This document shows, in pieces, positions 1 through 5,483 of a DNA stretch of 5,762 bases (within the stretch, counting starts at the first letter, position 1; every line of letters begins with the position of its first letter). The position numbers were made by a program, and so were the translations under genes. The notes below the pieces were generated by a model. It did not search any database. It was not told the origin of the DNA and saw only the letters and a list, made by a program, of their open reading frames with translations. Source of the DNA: Eubacteriales Family XIII. Incertae Sedis bacterium. Lineage in GTDB: Bacteria; Bacillota_A; Clostridia; Peptostreptococcales; Anaerovoracaceae. Where the stretch lies: contig JAITLA010000286.1 in assembly GCA_031278145.1 (NCBI GenBank), positions 1 through 5,762 of the forward strand, given 5' to 3'.

Positions 1-1
1 A

Positions 2-619
2 AGCAAGACGATCGCGGGCATACCGCAGGGCGTGACCTACACGGTGACGGAAGCGGAAGCGAACGCGGACGGCTACACGACGACATCGGCGGACGCGAGC
101 GGAACGATAAGCGGCACGCAGGCCGAGGCGGTGTTTACGAACACGAGGACCGGCGCGCCGCCAAGCCCGCCGGGACCCGGCGGCGGCGACACGCCAAGCA
201 CGACGGAACCCGACGGTGATGACGAAGAAACGCCGACCCCGCCCGGTCCCGGCGACACGACGCCGCCGGAAGCGCCCACCGAGCCATATGTCCCGGGAGG
301 CGTCGATCCGGATGTGCCGCCTCTGCCGACCGTACCCGGAAACAACTTGATTCCGGACGGAAGCGGGTATATCGAGCTTGATGAGAATGATGTTCCGCTC
401 GGCAGATGGGAATGGGACGACGATGAAGACAGGTGGATATTCGATGAATTTCCGCCGCTCGCCAATCTGCCGCAAACCGGAAGCGATATCAACGCGCCGG
501 CGGGCCACGACAAAGGCCCATCCCCGGCGCTCCCGCTGCTGTTCGGGCTCCTTTTGTTGGGCATGGGCCTCGCGCGAAGCCTCGGCGGCGCATATAAATC
601 GAAACGCGAAAGACGATGA
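2..619 (+). CDS. LPXTG-anchored surface protein (pilin/adhesin type), 3' part
   Basis: The frame is open from the left edge, so the N-terminus, signal peptide and most of the protein are missing; 205 residues remain. Residues 1-50 are the end of an immunoglobulin-like isopeptide repeat of the Cna-B/FctA pilin type, seen as YTVTE (residues 13-17), DGYTTT and a closing FTNTR. In this family the Glu of YxVxE assists, and the Asn of FTN (codon 140-142) forms, a Lys-Asn isopeptide bond; the partner Lys lies upstream of the window. A Pro/Gly/Asp-rich stalk follows (about residues 51-115), then an acidic, Trp-rich stretch around PLGRWEWDDDEDRW. The sorting signal is LPQTG (467-481), then a 15-residue linker, a Leu-rich membrane helix (about 527-585) and the basic tail KSKRERR. 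Sortase would cut LPQT-G and link the protein to peptidoglycan or to a pilus. Whether it is a pilus tip, pilus shaft or free adhesin cannot be told from this fragment. Confidence 0.9.
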   Translation, partial: SKTIAGIPQGVTYTVTEAEANADGYTTTSADASGTISGTQAEAVFTNTRTGAPPSPPGPGGGDTPSTTEPDGDDEETPTPPGPGDTTPPEAPTEPYVPGGVDPDVPPLPTVPGNNLIPDGSGYIELDENDVPLGRWEWDDDEDRWIFDEFPPLANLPQTGSDINAPAGHDKGPSPALPLLFGLLLLGMGLARSLGGAYKSKRERR

Positions 620-660
620 AGCGCGGCGTGCCGGCGCGGAGATTTTACGGTTGGGCTTTC

Positions 661-698
661 GGGGATGACCACTCGCTTGGGTGGTCATCCTCTTTTTT
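661..698 (+). terminator. Rho-independent terminator of the surface-protein gene
   Basis: A perfect 10-bp stem (GGATGACCAC at 663-672 with GTGGTCATCC at 681-690) encloses an 8-nt loop. It extends by one G-T and one G-C pair at its base and is followed by TCTTTTTT. It lies 42 nt after the stop codon of the surface protein and separates it from the regulator unit downstream. Confidence 0.95.
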
Positions 699-804
699 GC
701 GGGGGAACGCAACGCCGTCGGGAGGCTTGCCTGTCGTCGTTCGCGCATATCCGTCAAAATTCGCCTGTGAATGTAAAAAAAATCGAAGAAATTTAAAACG
801 GTAC
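699..804. other. Intergenic spacer with AT-rich upstream element
   Basis: No gene is supported here. Bases 699-770 are GC-rich and featureless. From about 772 the composition turns sharply A/T-rich, with an A8 run followed by GAAGAAATTTAAAA directly upstream of the -35 hexamer. It resembles an UP element that could strengthen the adjoining promoter. Confidence 0.4.
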
Positions 805-833
805 TTGATTTTGCAACAAGCAGAACATATAAT
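805..833 (+). promoter_or_regulatory. Vegetative sigma-A-type promoter for the XRE-FliK-FlhB unit
   Basis: The -35 is TTGATT (805-810), the spacer is 17 bp and the -10 is a perfect TATAAT (828-833). The expected transcription start is about 840. This decides the start of the regulator gene: an ATG at 839 would sit at the 5' end of the mRNA with no ribosome binding site, whereas the ATG at 938 lies 9 nt after GGGAGGA. Confidence 0.88.
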
Positions 834-841
834 GCTATATG
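826..841. promoter_or_regulatory. Candidate operator: palindrome over the -10 box
   Basis: CATATA-ATGC-TATATG is a perfect 6-bp inverted repeat with a 4-bp centre. It covers the -10 hexamer and the predicted start site. Binding by a dimeric XRE repressor here would block transcription. The natural candidate is the regulator encoded just downstream, acting on its own promoter. A TATAAT box is itself A/T-rich, so part of the symmetry may be accidental. Confidence 0.45.
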
Positions 842-852
842 GATAAACAAAT

Positions 853-916
853 TGTCAACGACAGAGCCTTTGTTTTCGAGAAGGCCGTTGCCGTGCACAA
901 CGGGTGCGCTCCGTTG
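853..916 (+). other. Structured 5' leader of the regulator mRNA
   Basis: The leader is about 98 nt. CAACGG (898-903) is complementary both to CCGTTG at 885-890 and to CCGTTG at 911-916, so two hairpins with 7-nt loops exclude each other; the second ends 5 nt before the Shine-Dalgarno sequence (922-928). A small TGTC-AAC-GACA hairpin (853-863) lies nearer the 5' end. The stems are short and function is unproven. Confidence 0.3.
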
Positions 917-937
917 CGCGCGGGAGGACCGGGGAAT

Positions 938-1309
938 ATGGACGCCATAAACAACATTGCACGAAACAACATCAAGATCTATCGCAAGATGCGGCGGATG
1001 ACGCAGAAGGAGCTGGCGGACGCCCTCGAGGTCACGCACAGCTCGGTTTCGGCTTGGGAAATAGGAAAGAACTCCATCGATCTCGAAAGGCTCAACGAGA
1101 TCTGTCATGTGCTTGGCATCACGCTGGCGGAGCTCCTGTCGGAAAATCTGAGCGTGGAAACGGCCGTGCTGAACGAAGAGAACAAAAAGCTCGTGGAGTA
1201 TATCGGCAAAAGGCCCGAGGTCAAGAAGCTGATAGATGTGACCATCGATTCGAGAAGCAGTGACGTGCTCGTTGCCATAACGGTGCTGGAAGCCCTGAAA
1301 AGGCGGTAA
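938..1309 (+). CDS. XRE-family helix-turn-helix transcriptional regulator
   Basis: This is a 123-residue cytoplasmic DNA-binding protein. The Cro/C1-type HTH domain spans about residues 8-67. Its first helix holds NNIKIYRKMRRMTQ, then comes TQKELADAL (22-30), the recognition region HSSVSAWEIGKNSI (34-47), and the scaffold helices LERLNEICHVLGI and LAELL. The C-terminal half is charged and helical (NEENKKLVEYIG, then RPEVKKLIDV) and ends VLEALKRR, a pattern common in Firmicute XRE regulators where it supports dimerisation. The ATG at 938 was chosen because GGGAGGA (922-928) lies 9 nt upstream; the in-frame ATG at 839 coincides with the transcription start. The stop is only 5 nt before the FliK-like gene, so the two are surely one operon. 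It may repress itself through the palindrome at its promoter. Its targets are not visible in the window; a role in motility is inferred from the neighbours only. Confidence 0.88.
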   Translation: MDAINNIARNNIKIYRKMRRMTQKELADALEVTHSSVSAWEIGKNSIDLERLNEICHVLGITLAELLSENLSVETAVLNEENKKLVEYIGKRPEVKKLIDVTIDSRSSDVLVAITVLEALKRR

Positions 1310-1314
1310 CTCTC

Positions 1315-3000
1315 GTGGTGGACATCTTAAAAATCACATCGGCGATCCCCGCGACAAACAGGGTGGACAACCTGCAGAAGCAGCTGCCCGGGGACGTCGT
1401 TTTCGATATCAACAACTTGGAGGACGCGCCCAAGTACAAGGTGCTCGAGCGGGAGCAGGGCGAGGATCCGCGTGAGGCCCTGTTGCGAAACCTGAACAAG
1501 GCGTTTTTCGCGCCGCTCAAGGCGGATCTCACCGCGCAGACGGAGAGCCTGAAGAAGCTGCTTGCGTTTCTGCGCTTTTTTGACGACCCGTCGCTCGCCG
1601 CGAAGCTCGGGGGCATGGAAGAGCTCTTCGTGGACGTGAAGGATCTCTTGGACGCGCTCATGAACCGCGACAAGGACGCGACGGTGTTTCGGGGGGATCT
1701 CTTCGAGGCGCTCCGCGTTCTGGCGAAGGCCGAAGGCTTTCCGAAGCTGCAGGAGGCCATCGTGAATCTGCTTCGCGCCTTCGACGGCGGGGTGAACAGG
1801 GAGAATTCGCTCAAGGCCATCTTGCTGCAGGGGGCGCACTTCGCTTCGCTTTTGCGCGAGGAGGACGCGAATCGCGTCACGGAGCTCTTGAACCGCTTGG
1901 AAACCTTGGCAGGCAAGCCGGAATCGACGCCGGGCCTGCAAAAGGAGCTCGGCGCGCTCATAAAATCGGAGCTTCTGCCGCTCCTGCAGGCGATGGCGGG
2001 CAAGTATCGATTCGTGAACGGGGACAGGCTGCAGTCGAAGCTCATGGAGATCATTCATCAGGTGGTGCGCTTCGATAAGTCGGATATCAGGCTGCTGGAG
2101 AAGGCGATGGCCAAGCTCGGGGACGAGCTCAAGTCCTTCGGCAAGCTGGCGGACGACGATGTGGCGGACATGCGCCGCACGCTCTTCGCCCACCTGCGCG
2201 AGGCAAAGGACGCCGGCGTGCGCGTGGCCGCGGGCGGGGGCGATTCCGCCGCGCGGGCCGCTGCGGCGGCCCGGGGCGCGGTCGCCGCGGACGGGGCGCG
2301 GGAAGCCGCCGCGAAGACCGCCGCGGGCGGGGCCGCCGAAGGGCAGGTGGCGGCGGAGCTTGCGCGCGGCACGGGCGCGCCCGAGGAGGGCCGGCGCGCC
2401 TTTCTGTCGCCGGAGCAGCTCAGAGCCTATCTGGCCGGCGCGCTCGAGGACGGCAAGGAGGGCGAGGCGGACGAGGCGCGGAAGGTCGCGGACGGCAAGG
2501 CGGGCAAGGACATCGCCGATCTGCTGCGGCGCGCCATGGAGATGAACGCTTCGGCGAAGGCCAACACGGCGGCGCACAATATGCTCGCGCAGCTTATCGA
2601 GAACGAAAGCCCCGTATTCGCGCTGCTGCACTTCCTCTTTCCGATCAGATATCGCGGGGAGGATGTCTACGCGGAGGTCTATGTGGACAAGGACTGCGAG
2701 GAGAGAAAGAAGGACGCCGCCGACGCGCAGAATATATTCTTCATTATACAGTCGGAGAAGCTCGGCAATTTCGAGGTGGATTTGCTGGCGCGGGACCGCG
2801 TGATCGATCTGGATATCAAATGCCCGAGCCTGCTCACGGAGGATGTGCGGGGCATAAAGGGCGATCTGCGGCTGATGATGGATGAGCTGGGATACCGCCT
2901 CGCAAGCTATACCGTGGACGACTACCACGAGGACAGGACCGTGATGCAGCGCTTCCCCAAGCTTGCAATGAGAAAGGCCGGGATAGATGTCAGAATCTGA
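1315..3000 (+). CDS. FliK-like flagellar hook-length-control-related protein (YlqG type)
   Basis: The 561-residue protein has the FliK layout: a long helical N-terminal part (1-300), a low-complexity Ala/Gly/Arg/Glu linker (about 300-365), a second helical stretch (366-425) and a compact C-terminal domain (about 430-561). That domain shows FliK_C features: PIRYRGEDVYAEVYV (443-457), SEKLGNFEVDLLARD with the conserved Leu-Gly (483-484), then DVRGIKGDLRLMMDELGY and a final YTV strand. In classical FliK this domain contacts FlhB to switch export from hook to filament subunits. The closest described arrangement is B. subtilis ylqG, a FliK-like gene of unclear role sitting before ylqH. The N-terminal part is a string of Leu-rich amphipathic helices, unlike the disordered ruler of enterobacterial FliK, so a true ruler function is doubtful. 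The start is GTG at 1315 or the adjacent GTG at 1318, behind a weak AAGGCGG. No signal peptide or membrane segment is seen. Confidence 0.75.
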   Translation: MVDILKITSAIPATNRVDNLQKQLPGDVVFDINNLEDAPKYKVLEREQGEDPREALLRNLNKAFFAPLKADLTAQTESLKKLLAFLRFFDDPSLAAKLGGMEELFVDVKDLLDALMNRDKDATVFRGDLFEALRVLAKAEGFPKLQEAIVNLLRAFDGGVNRENSLKAILLQGAHFASLLREEDANRVTELLNRLETLAGKPESTPGLQKELGALIKSELLPLLQAMAGKYRFVNGDRLQSKLMEIIHQVVRFDKSDIRLLEKAMAKLGDELKSFGKLADDDVADMRRTLFAHLREAKDAGVRVAAGGGDSAARAAAAARGAVAADGAREAAAKTAAGGAAEGQVAAELARGTGAPEEGRRAFLSPEQLRAYLAGALEDGKEGEADEARKVADGKAGKDIADLLRRAMEMNASAKANTAAHNMLAQLIENESPVFALLHFLFPIRYRGEDVYAEVYVDKDCEERKKDAADAQNIFFIIQSEKLGNFEVDLLARDRVIDLDIKCPSLLTEDVRGIKGDLRLMMDELGYRLASYTVDDYHEDRTVMQRFPKLAMRKAGIDVRI

Positions 3001-3433
3001 TGCACCCAAGAAGGTCGCGCCCGATCTCAAGGCGGCCGCGCTGAAATACGACGCCGACCGCGACCGCGCGCCACAAGTGGTGGCGGCGGGTTCCGGCTAC
3101 GTGGCGCAGAAGATCCTGCAGGTGGCCATGGAGAACGGCATCTCGATCTATCACGACGACAGCGCCGCGACCATGCTCGCGAAGCTCGGCGCCGGCAAGG
3201 AGATCCCGCAGGAGCTGTACCAAATCGTCGTCAACATCTATATATCCCTGCTCGACACCGCCGACAAGCGGCACGACCCGCGCAAATACCTCGGCAAGGA
3301 ACGTGCGGCTGCGGAAGAGGCGGCGCAGGCGACCGCAGAGGCCGGGGAGGATGCCGCGCGCGTTATGGAAGAGGCCGCAGGGGATACCGCGCGCGCGACG
3401 GAAGAAGCGGCGGCGGAGGACGCGCTGCGGTAG
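2987..3433 (+). CDS. ylqH: Stand-alone FlhB C-terminal-domain protein (YlqH family)
   Basis: Residues 14-90 match the cytoplasmic FlhB/YscU domain after the autocleavage point: AAALKYDADRDRAPQVVAAG (16-35), Y38-V-A-QKI, ENGISIYHDD (49-58), and GKEIPQELYQIVVNIYISLL (70-89). Full FlhB has four membrane helices and an Asn-Pro-Thr-His self-cleavage site. Neither is present, so this is a soluble homologue of the cleaved fragment. In the export gate this domain recognises export substrates and the hook-length protein; here it probably partners the FliK-like protein encoded just before it. The genes overlap by 14 nt and the start has only a weak AAAGG, so translation is likely coupled. It is 148 residues, longer than the roughly 90-110 usual for the family. 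The excess is an Ala/Glu-rich helical tail (about 104-148) with imperfect repeats such as AGEDAARVMEEA and AGDTARATEEA. Confidence 0.85.
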   Translation: MSESDAPKKVAPDLKAAALKYDADRDRAPQVVAAGSGYVAQKILQVAMENGISIYHDDSAATMLAKLGAGKEIPQELYQIVVNIYISLLDTADKRHDPRKYLGKERAAAEEAAQATAEAGEDAARVMEEAAGDTARATEEAAAEDALR

Positions 3434-3440
3434 ATCCTTC

Positions 3441-3580
3441 GGGCGCGCCCGCGCTCCCGCGCGTTTCGGCCTGCGGGCCGCAGGCCCGCAGGCCGCCGCG
3501 CGTGCGGACGCGGAAGCCGCGCGCCGGCTTGCCGGCGCCGCATACGGCGAGGAGCCGCCCCGTTTCCGGGGCGGCTCCTC
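3441..3580. terminator. Convergent GC-rich palindrome cluster, probable bidirectional terminator
   Basis: Four symmetric elements lie between the convergent FlhB-like and flagellin genes. They are GGGCGCGCCC (3441-3450, perfect palindrome), a 13-bp perfect stem with a 3-nt loop (3467-3479/3483-3495), an 8-bp stem GCGCCGGC (3521-3528/3531-3538), and a 14-bp perfect stem with loop TTTC (3549-3562/3567-3580). The last is the best terminator candidate. On the plus strand it is followed by a weak GTTTGT tract; on the minus strand, 46 nt after the flagellin stop, it has no T tract. A shared terminator for both operons is likely, but U-tract support is poor. Confidence 0.65.
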
Positions 3581-3626
3581 GTTTGTCGTCGCGTCTGTTG
3601 CGGTGGGTTCGGCTCTTTGCGCCGCC

Positions 3627-5081
3627 TTAGCGGAGCAGGCCGAGCACGCCCTGCGGAAGCGCGTTTGCCTGCGCGAGCATGGACTGCGCCGCCTGCGAAA
3701 GGATGTTGTTCTTCGTGAAGTCCATGATCTCCTTCGCCATATCGACGTCCCGAATCCGCGATTCGGAGGCCGTGAGGTTCTCCGAGGTGGTGCCGAGGTT
3801 CTTGATCGTGTGCTCAAGCCGGTTGATGATGGCGCCCATCTTGGAGCGTTCGGAGGACACGCGGTTGATTGCGGTGTCGATCAGCGAAACAGCCGTGTCG
3901 GCGGTTTTCTGCTCCTTCAGGTCCACCTTGTTGATGCCGAGCGCCTTCGCGGACGAGTCGAGGATGGAGATGCCCATGTTCTGGCCTTCGTTCGCGCCGA
4001 TGTGCAGCTTGATCGAATTGTCGATCACATTGACCTTGGCTTCGAGCCCCGCGCCGGACGACGAGAAGAGGCCGACCGTGGCTTGGAACCGCACGCCGCC
4101 CAGATTGAGGTCCTGCCCCGTGTAGGTCCTTATCATCTGGTCCTTGCCAACCTTGAGGTTGACCTCCATGCCATCGTCGTTCTTCAAGGTGAAGGTGACA
4201 TCGCTGACGTAGTTGGTAAAGGTGATGTAGCCGTCGCCCGTGATCGAGTGGCCGCCGGAGAAGTCGACCGTAACGCCAAGCTGGTCGAAGGTGGCCTTGG
4301 TCTGAGAATCGCGCGCCTTCAATATCTGATATTTGCCGTCCGGGCCCGTCAGCGTCAAATCGTAGGTGCCGCCGAGGTTGCCGCTGATGTCGAGGCGATA
4401 ATCGCCGTATTTCGCGCCGAGGCCCGTGCTCTTGCCGTCCGTGGCCTGCGTAACGGAGCCGAAGGTGATCGCGCTCATGTTCGCGGCGTCGGTGATGCCG
4501 ATTGCCTTGACCGTGCCGGACACGTTCCCGACCGTGCTCACGCTGGCCGAAAGCGTATAAGATCCCGCATCCACGACGCCGCCCGTGATATCGAGCTTGA
4601 AGCTTTTGTCGTTGAAGGAACCGTCCGTGTCGCCCGTGGTCGTGACCGTGGCGCGGTTTTCCATCGTACCGTTCAAGAGCTTCATCGTGTTGAACTCCGT
4701 GTCGCGCGAGATGCGGTCGATCTCCGTCTTGAGCTGGTCGACTTCCTTTTGGATCTCGCCGCGGTCGAACCTTGTGTTGGTGTCGTTCGCGGACTGCACG
4801 GAGAGCTCCTTCATGCGTTGCAGGATGCTGTGGACCTCGTTCAGCGCGCCCTCCGCGACATTCAACAGCGACTTGCCGTCGTAGGCGTTGCGGCTGGCCT
4901 GATTGAGGCCGCGGATCTGGCTGCGCATCTTTTCGGATATCGCAAGGCCCGCGGCGTCGTCGCCCGCCGAGTTGATGCGAAGTCCCGACGACAGCTTTGC
5001 AAGCGATTTGTTTGTGTTTTCTTGATTGATTGTCAGTGAGCGATAGGTGTTCAGTGCGGGGATGTTGTGGTTAATGATCAT
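3627..5081 (-). CDS. hag: Flagellin (flagellar filament subunit)
   Basis: The 484-residue protein (FliC/Hag family) is exported by the flagellar type III apparatus and polymerises into the filament. The N-terminal D0/D1 region (1-140) starts MIINHNIPALNTYR and carries LAKLSSGLRINSAGDDAAGL (27-46), ISEKMRSQIRGL and GALNEV. Within it, LQRMKELSVQSAND (87-100) is the conserved D1 helix that TLR5 recognises in other flagellins, with K91 where Arg is common. Residues about 141-350 are the variable surface domain, rich in Thr, Gly and Asp. The C-terminal D1/D0 region begins near IKLHIGANEGQNMGISI and contains IINRLEHTIKNL, ENLTASESRIRDVDMAKE and NNILSQAAQSMLAQANALPQ, ending GVLGLLR. There is no cysteine and no signal peptide, both typical. 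The start at 5081 is fixed by homology; the frame is open further upstream, but that part is leader. AGGAGG (5100-5095) is 13 nt away, longer than usual. Flagellar genes of similar role lie left of it on the opposite strand. Confidence 0.97.
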   Translation of the reverse strand: MIINHNIPALNTYRSLTINQENTNKSLAKLSSGLRINSAGDDAAGLAISEKMRSQIRGLNQASRNAYDGKSLLNVAEGALNEVHSILQRMKELSVQSANDTNTRFDRGEIQKEVDQLKTEIDRISRDTEFNTMKLLNGTMENRATVTTTGDTDGSFNDKSFKLDITGGVVDAGSYTLSASVSTVGNVSGTVKAIGITDAANMSAITFGSVTQATDGKSTGLGAKYGDYRLDISGNLGGTYDLTLTGPDGKYQILKARDSQTKATFDQLGVTVDFSGGHSITGDGYITFTNYVSDVTFTLKNDDGMEVNLKVGKDQMIRTYTGQDLNLGGVRFQATVGLFSSSGAGLEAKVNVIDNSIKLHIGANEGQNMGISILDSSAKALGINKVDLKEQKTADTAVSLIDTAINRVSSERSKMGAIINRLEHTIKNLGTTSENLTASESRIRDVDMAKEIMDFTKNNILSQAAQSMLAQANALPQGVLGLLR

Positions 5082-5307
5082 TTTGGTGCATGTTCCTCCT
5101 GAGTCTTTTGGCTCTTGCCTTCCCGTCCGAAGCGTGTTCGGAAAACCGCTTGCCGCGCCGTGCGTCGTCTGCGTTCCCCGCCGCCCGAATCGGATAGAGC
5201 GCGAGCCGTGATCACGCCGAGTTCCGTCCCGGCGCCTTTGGTGATTCCGCTCGCCTCCCATATGCCGAAACGAGTGGAATCGAAGGGGCCACAGTGCCTT
5301 GCCCCGT
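5082..5307 (-). promoter_or_regulatory. Long 5' untranslated leader of the flagellin mRNA
   Basis: The distance from the predicted sigma-28 start (about 5307) to the ATG is about 226 nt. The mRNA begins almost directly with a GGGGC...GCCCC hairpin (5305-5301 with 5289-5285, 11-nt loop), which may protect the 5' end. A second stem TCCGAA-CACGC-TTCGGA (5142-5126) lies before the Shine-Dalgarno. Nine GGA triplets occur in the leader; several would be expected by chance at this GC content. No other gene is supported in this stretch. Confidence 0.6.
5095..5100 (-). promoter_or_regulatory. Shine-Dalgarno of flagellin, unusually distant
   Basis: The mRNA reads AGGAGG-AACATGCACCAAA-ATG. The spacing is 13 nt to the flagellin start, against the usual 5-9. 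An out-of-frame ATG lies only 3 nt after the Shine-Dalgarno. The overlapping GGA triplets could also be bound by CsrA, which in B. subtilis represses hag by covering its ribosome binding site. Confidence 0.8.
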
Positions 5308-5313
5308 TTTTTA

Positions 5314-5340
5314 TTATCGGCAGACATCGCGGCTTCTTTA
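5314..5340 (-). promoter_or_regulatory. Sigma-28 (FliA/SigD) flagellar late promoter
   Basis: On the minus strand TAAA (5340-5337) is followed by 15 bp and then GCCGATAA (5321-5314). This matches the sigma-28 consensus TAAA-N15-GCCGATAA exactly in both elements and spacing. It points at the flagellin gene and marks it as a late flagellar gene. Bases 5361-5395 just upstream are strongly A/T-rich and could act as an UP element. Confidence 0.93.
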
Positions 5341-5483
5341 GGGAGAGGGAGCAAAAAAGTCACACTTATTTATTTTCAATTATATTTTAATCAATACACG
5401 ACACTTTTAAGCGGCGTTTGTCCCGCCCACGCCGATTCCGACGTCAAAACAAACAAGCCAAATTTAAAATCCCATGATCGTGT
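5341..5483. other. Divergent intergenic region
   Basis: It separates the flagellin promoter from the plus-strand frame starting at 5484. Bases 5361-5395 are A/T-rich. A TAAAAT hexamer (5465-5470) could be a -10 box for the rightward gene, giving a start near 5477, but no good -35 lies 17 bp before it. No gene is supported within. Confidence 0.4.

Noticed and set aside
73..672. Minus-strand frame opposite the surface protein
   Set aside because: A Ser/Pro/Gly-rich shadow of the Pro-rich stalk, ending inside the real gene's repeat and crossing its terminator.
839..937. N-terminal extension of the XRE regulator from ATG 839
   Set aside because: The predicted transcription start is about 840, there is no ribosome binding site, and the extension has no domain; ATG 938 has GGGAGGA at proper spacing.
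1327..3030. Long minus-strand reading frame of 567 codons opposite the FliK-like gene
   Set aside because: It is a shadow of GC-rich codons: its product is a Leu/Arg/His-rich mixture without domains, whereas the plus strand has recognisable FliK_C and FlhB features.
3303..5039. Long plus-strand reading frame of 578 codons opposite flagellin
   Set aside because: The minus strand is unmistakably flagellin. The antisense frame is Arg/Val/Asp-rich with no motif and lacks its own start signals.
5285..5313. Plus-strand terminator GGGGC...GCCCC followed by T6
   Set aside because: There is no plus-strand gene upstream for it to end, the stem is only 5 bp, and the same bases are explained as the 5' end of the flagellin mRNA.
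5082..5363. N-terminal extension of flagellin upstream of MIINHN
   Set aside because: It would cross the sigma-28 promoter, and flagellins begin at this conserved N-terminus with no leader.
5407..5438. Second sigma-28-like site on the plus strand (GCCGATTC at 5431)
   Set aside because: No TAAA lies 15 bp before it; the nearest TTAA is 20 bp away and the -10 is degenerate.
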